NCBI RefSeq assembly: GCF_900096905.1
Contig: NZ_FMYI01000016.1
Location: forward strand, 1-19,680
DNA length: 19,680 nt
Reading direction: 5' to 3'
Source: Pelagirhabdus alkalitolerans
GTDB taxonomy: Bacteria > Bacillota > Bacilli > Bacillales > Amphibacillaceae
In this document: positions 14,711-19,680 of the stretch, one piece after another
Layout of the letters: each line of letters begins with the position of its first letter
How positions within the stretch are numbered: position 1 is the first letter of the stretch
Program-made: the position numbers and the translations under genes
Notes under the pieces: generated by a model
Seen by the model: the letters and a program-made list of their open reading frames with translations, nothing else
What the model was told of the DNA's origin: nothing
Database searches by the model: none

Positions 14711-15608
14711 ATGACTCACCTACTTTCTCAATGAAAATATCATTAAGTGATGGCTCTTCTAAAGCAAATTTTCGAACAAATCCTTTACCTTGTATCACAT
14801 TCAACAATGTTTGTGAGACATCCTCGCTCTCAACTTGCAATACACAACCTTCGGGAATCTCACGGTAACCTAGGACGCCCGATTCATTTTCTAGAAACTT
14901 CAGATCAAATTCTGCATGAATGATTAAATTTTTCTTTCCAAATGAACGCTTAACTTCTTTTAAAGACCCGTGTACAATTGGTTTACCTTTCTGCATGATA
15001 CATAGGTACTCACACAGCTCTTCTACCGTTCCCATTTGATGGGATGAAAACACGATTGTTGTTCCTTGCTCTTTTAATTGGATCACCGCTTTTTTTAACA
15101 GTTCGACATTAACGGGATCGAGTCCTGAAAAAGGTTCGTCTAAAATTAAAAGTTTAGGTTCGTGAATCACTGCGGAAATAAATTGGATCTTTTGTTGATT
15201 CCCTTTCGATAATTCTTCTACTTTCTTATCTAAGTATTCTGTAATATTAAAACGTTCTAACCATTGGTTTAAAGCTGAAAGAATCGATGATTTATCCATA
15301 CCACGTAAGCGGCCTAAATAAATGATCTGATCTTTTACTTTTAATTTCGGATATAAGCCCCTTTCCTCTGGTAAATAACCAATTTGATCCGTTCTACTGT
15401 AATCAATCGGTTCACCGTGCCAATTAATGTTACCTTCCGTTGCATCGATCAAACCTAGAATCATTCGAAACGTCGTTGTTTTCCCAGCGCCATTCGAGCC
15501 TAAAAACCCAAAAATTTGCTTTTCTGGTATCTCTATACTCAACTCATCAACAGCTGTAAATTGACCAAATCGCTTCGTTACTTGATCTATTTTAAGTGTC
15601 ATACACAT
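14703..15608 (-). CDS. yhaQ: YhaQ, ABC exporter ATP-binding protein (NatA-like)
   Basis: This is the ATPase of the YhaQP exporter, 301 residues. Walker A GSNGAGKTT is at 37-45, signature LSKGNQQ at 133-139, Walker B LLILDEP at 153-159 and switch His190. A C-terminal tail of about 90 residues (from 212) with a mixed alpha/beta pattern is typical of ABC-2 exporter ATPases. The ATG at 15608 has GAGGAAGTGA at good spacing; a second ATG two codons on is possible. It is the first gene of a two-gene operon with yhaP, behind a good promoter and the terminator of the crh operon. Confidence 0.92.
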   Translation of the reverse strand: MCMTLKIDQVTKRFGQFTAVDELSIEIPEKQIFGFLGSNGAGKTTTFRMILGLIDATEGNINWHGEPIDYSRTDQIGYLPEERGLYPKLKVKDQIIYLGRLRGMDKSSILSALNQWLERFNITEYLDKKVEELSKGNQQKIQFISAVIHEPKLLILDEPFSGLDPVNVELLKKAVIQLKEQGTTIVFSSHQMGTVEELCEYLCIMQKGKPIVHGSLKEVKRSFGKKNLIIHAEFDLKFLENESGVLGYREIPEGCVLQVESEDVSQTLLNVIQGKGFVRKFALEEPSLNDIFIEKVGESYA

Positions 15609-15656
15609 TCACTTCCTCTCACTCTTTTTTAGTTCCAACATATGCCAACAAAGATT

Positions 15657-15685
15657 ATTTTATATGATTTCGAACCTTTACTCAA
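15657..15685 (-). promoter_or_regulatory. yhaQ: yhaQ promoter, sigma-A type
   Basis: On the minus strand TTGAGT (15685-15680), a 17-bp spacer and TAAAAT (15662-15657) match a housekeeping promoter, giving a leader of about 45 nt before yhaQ. Confidence 0.55.
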
Positions 15686-15741
15686 TCCTTTTTTCAAAAG
15701 TTTCAAAGATTAGAACATCGTTTTTATTTCTCAACTTTCGA

Positions 15742-15778
15742 AAAAAAGTAACACCTAGTTTTTAGGTGTTACTTTTTT
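15742..15778. terminator. Terminator of the yvcI-crh operon
   Basis: A perfect 16-bp stem beginning AAAAAAGTAACACCTA closes a 5-nt loop and has built-in A- and T-runs on both sides. It lies 45 bp after the crh stop and insulates yhaQ from crh. Confidence 0.9.
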
Positions 15779-15823
15779 ATTCCATCTTTATCTTAGGTTG
15801 TATAATCTCAATGATGATTTCTT

Positions 15824-16081
15824 TTATTCTTCTTTAGATAAAAATTCGGTCAGTGCGTCGACTGCTTCTTCTGCATCTCCACCGTCACTTAAAAGTGTCA
15901 CTTCATCACCTTTTGCCACTGCTAAACTAAGCAGTCCCATAATGCTTTTCGCATTAATGCGACGGTTTCCTTTTTCCAAGAAAACTTCGGCTGCATATTG
16001 ATTGGCAGTTTGAACGAATTCTGAAGCAGGTCCTGATTGTAAACCAGGTTCAACGTTGACAACAACTGATTTTTCCACCAT
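15824..16081 (-). CDS. crh: Crh, catabolite repression HPr-like protein
   Basis: This is an HPr paralogue of 85 residues that, when phosphorylated on Ser46, acts as a cofactor of CcpA in carbon catabolite repression and in related Bacillus systems binds GlmR. Position 15 is Gln (GLQ), not the PTS His, which separates Crh from HPr. Ser46 is kept in NAKSIMGLLSLA. Position 17 is Gly instead of the Arg that HPr and B. subtilis Crh carry at a CcpA contact site, a notable change. The acidic C-terminus ends SKEE. The ATG at 16081 follows AAGGGAG. It is the last gene of the operon, 89 bp after whiA. Confidence 0.93.
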   Translation of the reverse strand: MVEKSVVVNVEPGLQSGPASEFVQTANQYAAEVFLEKGNRRINAKSIMGLLSLAVAKGDEVTLLSDGGDAEEAVDALTEFLSKEE

Positions 16082-16170
16082 GACTGAAAAACTCCCTTCA
16101 ATTAAAGACTCAAACTATAAAAGTGTATGTTTTCATATACCCTTCTATACCCATAGTGGAAACCTTTATT

Positions 16171-17136
16171 TTACGATTCTTTTAATGTTGTCTCAATCAA
16201 CTCAGGGTTTTGTCTAATTTGGTCAGCGAATTGATCAATTTTTTTCAAACGATGATTAATCCCAGATTTACTGATTTTCGCACCACTAACCAATTCTCCA
16301 AGCTCTTTTAAGGAAACATCTTGATGTTGCACCCTTAGTCTGGCAATTTCTTGAAGTTTATCAGGAAGTTCTTCGATCCCAACTGTTTTTTCAATAAACT
16401 TAATATTTTCAACCTGTCTGAACGCTGCACCAATTGTTTTGTTTAAATTAGCGGTTTCGCAATTGACTAATCGATTTACAGAATTTCTCATATCTCGCAT
16501 AATACGCACATCCTCAAATTTCAATAGCGCTTGATGTGCACCCGTATAATTCAAAAACTCTGTAATTTTTTCCGCTTCTTTTATATATGAAATATAGCCA
16601 TTACGTCTTTCTAAAATACGAGCGTGTAAATTAAATTCATTCATCAAATTACACAGTGATTCGTTGTGCTCTTGATAAGCATTCGCAATTTCTAAATGAT
16701 AAGATGATGTTTCCGGGTTATTAATCGATCCACCAGCTAAAAAGGCACCTCTTAAATAAGCCCGTTTACAACAATCATTTTTTAAATAATGACTTGATAT
16801 CGTACGAACAAATGAAAATGGCTCGCTTAATATATCTAATTCTTCTAATATTTTTTTAACACCTTCTTCAATACGCACAATATAGACATTATTTTTCTTT
16901 AACTTCATCTTTTTTCGAACTAATAATTTAATAGCTGGATCATATAAAAACTTAATCAGCGTATAAATACGCCTAGCAATCGCTGCATTTTCAGTCTGAA
17001 CATCTAGTATATATGTCATCTTTGATAAAGAAATAGCACCATTCATCCGAATTAAAGCCGATAGTTCTGCTTCATCACAACATGGATTATTCTTTATTTG
17101 TGTCATTTCCTTTTTGATCTCAGAAGCAAAAGACAT
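16171..17136 (-). CDS. whiA: WhiA, DNA-binding regulator of cell division and sporulation
   Basis: This 321-residue protein has a LAGLIDADG homing-endonuclease-like N-terminal fold without nuclease function and a C-terminal helix-turn-helix (VSLKELGELVSGAKISKSGI). The N-terminal MSFASEIKKEM and the FLAGGSINNPETSSYHLEI segment are typical. I chose the ATG at 17136, with AAGGATG upstream, because family members begin at MSFA. The in-frame GTG at 17145 overlaps the spacer. It follows glmR by 16 bp in the conserved rapZ-glmR-whiA-crh order. Confidence 0.94.
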   Translation of the reverse strand: MSFASEIKKEMTQIKNNPCCDEAELSALIRMNGAISLSKMTYILDVQTENAAIARRIYTLIKFLYDPAIKLLVRKKMKLKKNNVYIVRIEEGVKKILEELDILSEPFSFVRTISSHYLKNDCCKRAYLRGAFLAGGSINNPETSSYHLEIANAYQEHNESLCNLMNEFNLHARILERRNGYISYIKEAEKITEFLNYTGAHQALLKFEDVRIMRDMRNSVNRLVNCETANLNKTIGAAFRQVENIKFIEKTVGIEELPDKLQEIARLRVQHQDVSLKELGELVSGAKISKSGINHRLKKIDQFADQIRQNPELIETTLKES

Positions 17137-17152
17137 CTTTATCACATCCTTC

Positions 17153-18124
17153 TTAGTCCTCTTTTGTCACATCGACTAATGAACAAAGTAAGTCACTTAC
17201 TTTACTTGTATCATGACGAAGGCGCGTTTGGCGTTCGTCAATAATGTCTGCCTCAATAATCGTCATGCCTAATTGTTCAAGACGTTCTCGATCATATTCG
17301 ACTGGATCGGCATTTTCTTCGGCATACTTTTCGCGCATTTCTTCGGTTATCTCTTTGTTATGAACTAATATTTTATCAATACACCCTTCGCCTACATGAT
17401 CAATAATTGCTTGAGCATGATCGGATGCCGTATAATTTTTCGTTTCACCTGCTTGTGTCATAACATTGCATACATAAACCACTTTCCCCTTCACTTCTCG
17501 AAGTGCATCTGCAATTTCAGGTACCACTAAGTTAGGTAAAGTTGACGTATATAAACTTCCTGGCGAAATCACAACAAGATCCGATTCACGCACAGCCTTC
17601 ATGGCATCAGGGAGTGGTTCAACAACTTCAGGTTCAACAAAAACACGTTTGATCGGCTTATCAGCTAGTGGAATATTCGATTCACCAACAATAATTTCGC
17701 CGTCTGCCATCTCAGCATGCAAAAATAAATTTTGATTTGCGACCGGATAAATATTACCTTTCACATTAAATATTTTACCGATTTCTTTAATACCATTATA
17801 AAAATCACCCGTCACAGACGTCATGGCTGCGAGAATTAAATTCCCCATCGAATGTCCTGAGAGGCCATTACCATTGGTAAACCGGTGCTGAAATAATTGC
17901 TCCATCATCGGTTCTACCTCTGCTAAAGCAGCAATCACATTTCGGATATCACCAGGAGCTGGCATTGACATTTCAGTTCGAAGTCTACCTGAACTTCCAC
18001 CATCATCGGCGACCGTGACGATAGCAGACAAATCAATCGGATATTGTTTAAGTCCACGCAATAAAACAGGCATACCTGTTCCACCGCCTAGAACAGTGAC
18101 TTTTTTTTCGTCTAAAGATTCCAT
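17153..18124 (-). CDS. glmR: GlmR (YvcK), gluconeogenesis and cell-wall precursor regulator
   Basis: This 323-residue member of the CofD/YvcK family binds UDP-GlcNAc in B. subtilis and supports amino-sugar synthesis and growth on gluconeogenic carbon (family knowledge). The N-terminus shows the nucleotide-binding GGGTGM (13-18) and DDGGSSGRLR (40-49), then APGDIRN (56-62) and GNGLSGHSMGNL. The C-terminal part has SPGSLYTSTLPNL. The ATG at 18124 starts 3 bp after the rapZ stop, so the pair is likely translationally coupled. Confidence 0.95.
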   Translation of the reverse strand: MESLDEKKVTVLGGGTGMPVLLRGLKQYPIDLSAIVTVADDGGSSGRLRTEMSMPAPGDIRNVIAALAEVEPMMEQLFQHRFTNGNGLSGHSMGNLILAAMTSVTGDFYNGIKEIGKIFNVKGNIYPVANQNLFLHAEMADGEIIVGESNIPLADKPIKRVFVEPEVVEPLPDAMKAVRESDLVVISPGSLYTSTLPNLVVPEIADALREVKGKVVYVCNVMTQAGETKNYTASDHAQAIIDHVGEGCIDKILVHNKEITEEMREKYAEENADPVEYDRERLEQLGMTIIEADIIDERQTRLRHDTSKVSDLLCSLVDVTKED

Positions 18125-18127
18125 ACA

Positions 18128-19009
18128 TTAATGTCCCTTTCTTTTGTCAATGTCTCGGTGGGCAACATGTGTGTTGTATTGCGTTTTATAATAGTCAGCA
18201 ATATACTCACTTAAGGCAACAGAGCGATGCTGTCCGCCTGTACAGCCAATCGCGATTACCAGTTGCGCTTTTCCTTCTTTTTTATACTGAGGAATCATAA
18301 AGGTGAGTAAGTCCATTAATTTTTCAAGAAATTTTTGTGTTTCCGTCCATTTGAATACATAATCAGATACTTCTTTTGTTTTTCCTGTTAGGGGTTGTAA
18401 ATGATCAACATAATGGGGATTAGGTAAAAAACGCACATCAAAAACTAGGTCGGCATCAATCGGCATCCCGTACTTAAAACCAAACGATAGCGTATGGACA
18501 GAGAATATTTTTTGTTCTTCTTCTCCATACTTCCCTATAATTTTGTCACGTAATTCTTTAGGTTTTAAATTTGTTGTATCAATAAAGTGTTGCGCTCTCC
18601 CTCTCAACTCACTCAGCATTTGACGTTCCTGCTCGATTCCCTCAAGTGGTAATCCCAGTGGAGCAAGCGGGTGTTGACGTCTTGTTTCTTTATATCGTGA
18701 TACTAATTTTTTATCTTGTGCATCTAAAAATAAAATATGTTCATTCACCCAATCATTTTCTGTTAACTGATCGAGTGCTTGGAATAATGAATCAAAAAAT
18801 TCACGTCCTCTTAAATCCATAACAAGTGCCACTTTTTGAATGGAATTGTTGGCATCTTTCATTAACTCTAAAAACTTAGGCAATAAAGCTGGAGGCAAGT
18901 TGTCCACGCAATAGTAACCCAAATCTTCAAAACTTTGAACAGCCACCGTTTTGCCTGCTCCTGACATTCCCGTTATAATAACTAAGCGCGTTTCTGTTTC
19001 TGTCGTCAT
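18128..19009 (-). CDS. rapZ: RapZ (YvcJ), nucleotide-binding protein
   Basis: This 293-residue P-loop protein hydrolyses ATP/GTP in B. subtilis YvcJ; in E. coli its homologue adapts the small RNA GlmZ for RNase E. Walker A GMSGAGKT is at 14-21, a Walker B-like VALVMDLRG follows, and the C-terminal domain carries GCTGGQHRS at 255-263 and the basic VAHRDIDKRKGH end. I use the ATG at 19009; the GTG immediately before it is closer to the AAAGGA site and could be used instead. It sits second in the operon, 30 bp after the NUDIX gene. Confidence 0.94.
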   Translation of the reverse strand: MTTETETRLVIITGMSGAGKTVAVQSFEDLGYYCVDNLPPALLPKFLELMKDANNSIQKVALVMDLRGREFFDSLFQALDQLTENDWVNEHILFLDAQDKKLVSRYKETRRQHPLAPLGLPLEGIEQERQMLSELRGRAQHFIDTTNLKPKELRDKIIGKYGEEEQKIFSVHTLSFGFKYGMPIDADLVFDVRFLPNPHYVDHLQPLTGKTKEVSDYVFKWTETQKFLEKLMDLLTFMIPQYKKEGKAQLVIAIGCTGGQHRSVALSEYIADYYKTQYNTHVAHRDIDKRKGH

Positions 19010-19039
19010 CACGATCCGTCCTTTCCCCTAAAAGCTAAC

Positions 19040-19510
19040 TCATCCTAATCGATAATCAATCAACTGATCTTTTGAGTCTAGATCAAAACTTGCATATAGT
19101 GGTTGTTCTTTTTTGAATACGTAATCGTGAATAAAACGATCACTTGGGGCTGTTGGAATGGTTGATAATTGATCGATATGTATCCACTCCAAAATGCCTT
19201 CTGGAGATTTTTCAATCATTTGACCTGAAAAATGTTTCGTTTTAAAAGTAAACATCATCCATTCATCTTTCGGGTGTGAAGCAGATTCCTTAGTCATCGT
19301 TGCCACACTACACAGTTCAGGAGATTTTATCTGTAAACCTGTTTCTTCATAAACTTCTCGAATGACAGCTTCTTTTACCGATTCAGAATATTCCATCTTC
19401 CCTCCTGGCATCGCATACCAGCCGTATCGTGGTTTTTTTAATAATAAAACATAATTACCATCTATAATTAAACAATTCGTTACACGTTGCAAACTATTCA
19501 CTCTCTTCAT
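19040..19510 (-). CDS. yvcI: NUDIX hydrolase YvcI
   Basis: This is a predicted nucleoside-diphosphate-linked substrate hydrolase of 156 residues. The NUDIX box is complete: G, five residues, E, seven residues, then REVYEETGL, beginning at GGKMEYSE. An N-terminal beta-strand region (RVTNCLIIDGNYVLLLKKP) precedes it, as in MutT-like enzymes. Length and position ahead of rapZ match B. subtilis YvcI. The substrate cannot be told from sequence. The ATG at 19510 follows GTAGGTTGAT. It is the first gene of the five-gene operon. Confidence 0.92.
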   Translation of the reverse strand: MKRVNSLQRVTNCLIIDGNYVLLLKKPRYGWYAMPGGKMEYSESVKEAVIREVYEETGLQIKSPELCSVATMTKESASHPKDEWMMFTFKTKHFSGQMIEKSPEGILEWIHIDQLSTIPTAPSDRFIHDYVFKKEQPLYASFDLDSKDQLIDYRLG

Positions 19511-19525
19511 TTTTTATCAACCTAC

Positions 19526-19559
19526 ATTATACTATACGTATCATGTACTGACTAGTAAA
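19526..19559 (-). promoter_or_regulatory. yvcI: Promoter of the yvcI-rapZ-glmR-whiA-crh operon
   Basis: Two overlapping housekeeping-like pairs are seen on the minus strand: TTTACT-17-TATAGT (19559-19531) and TAGTCA-17-TATAAT (19554-19526). The second has a perfect -10 box and would give a very short leader. Confidence 0.5.
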
Positions 19560-19604
19560 CAACTTGTATTCTAATTAAACAAAAAAGGTTCTAAGTCAAA
19601 TGTT

Positions 19605-19626
19605 GGGGTGAGCTAACGCTCACTCC
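19605..19626. terminator. Terminator-like hairpin near the right edge
   Basis: A 9-bp stem (GGGGTGAGC with GCTCACTCC, one G.U on the plus strand) and a TAAC loop are followed on the plus strand by a T-rich run. It may end the gene lying to the right on the minus strand, although the U-run faces the plus strand. Confidence 0.45.
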
Positions 19627-19634
19627 TTATTTTT

Positions 19635-19680
19635 TTATGCAATTCGGATCTTCACATCTTTATATTGATGATACAATAAA
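19635..19680 (-). CDS. Possible C-terminal end of an upstream gene, partial
   Basis: One minus-strand frame is open from the window edge to a TAA at 19637-19635 and encodes YHQYKDVKIRIA at its end. A hairpin follows 8 bp later. Fifteen codons are too few to recognise a family or to exclude chance. Confidence 0.25.
   Translation of the reverse strand, partial: LLYHQYKDVKIRIA

Noticed and set aside
16082..16170. Sigma-B-like GTTTCC-N15-GGGTAT ahead of crh
   Set aside because: The -35 match is poor, the spacer is at the upper limit, and two GGGTATA-like repeats in an AT-rich gap make a chance match likely.

Overview
The window comes from a low-GC Gram-positive, endospore-forming member of the Bacillaceae, probably a halophilic or alkaliphilic one. 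Almost every gene has a recognisable Bacillus subtilis counterpart (opuA, prsA, yhaM/N/O/P/Q, crh, whiA, yvcK/glmR, rapZ/yvcJ, yvcI). A tiny YjcZ-type sporulation protein is present. The extracytoplasmic lipoproteins (three betaine-binding proteins and PrsA) are very rich in Asp and Glu, which fits life at high salt or high pH. No phage, transposon, CRISPR array, tRNA or rRNA was seen.

Layout. Positions 1-5111 (minus strand) hold an opuA-type glycine betaine ABC importer: the CBS-domain ATPase opuAA, the permease opuAB and three tandem binding lipoproteins. The first binding protein has its two sequence halves in the opposite order to the other two, so both circular permutants of the OpuAC fold lie in one operon. 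A 348-bp divergent control region (5036-5383) separates opuAA from a GbsR-family regulator (opuAR-like, plus strand). It carries a perfect 24-bp palindrome, a sigma-A-like promoter and a sigma-B-like promoter. From 5902 to 7183 come a shared terminator, a 28-residue YjcZ-type ORF (minus) and the foldase lipoprotein prsA (plus). From 7228 to 15608 lies a yhaM-Q neighbourhood: yhaM (plus, with an enlarged HD domain), a second GbsR-family regulator (minus), yhaN and yhaO (Rad50/SbcC- and SbcD-like, minus, preceded by a candidate LexA box), and yhaP and yhaQ (a NatAB-like ABC exporter, minus). From 15742 to 19559 lies the yvcI-rapZ-glmR-whiA-crh operon (minus). In B. subtilis the yhaQ and crh neighbourhoods are far apart, so the stretch at 15609-15823 is a rearrangement junction relative to that genome.

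How the genes fit together. The left third is an osmoprotectant uptake module with its own regulator and dual promoter signals. Three binding proteins feeding one permease suggest a broadened substrate range or higher receptor density. The middle combines protein export folding (PrsA), RNA and DNA processing nucleases (YhaM, YhaO/YhaN) and an ABC efflux pump. The right part is a conserved carbon-flux and cell-wall regulatory operon. The strongest candidates for something unusual are the co-resident circular permutants, the Gln-for-His change in the third binding protein, the palindrome with a second copy of its core in the opuAA leader, the enlarged YhaM, and a Crh lacking Arg17.
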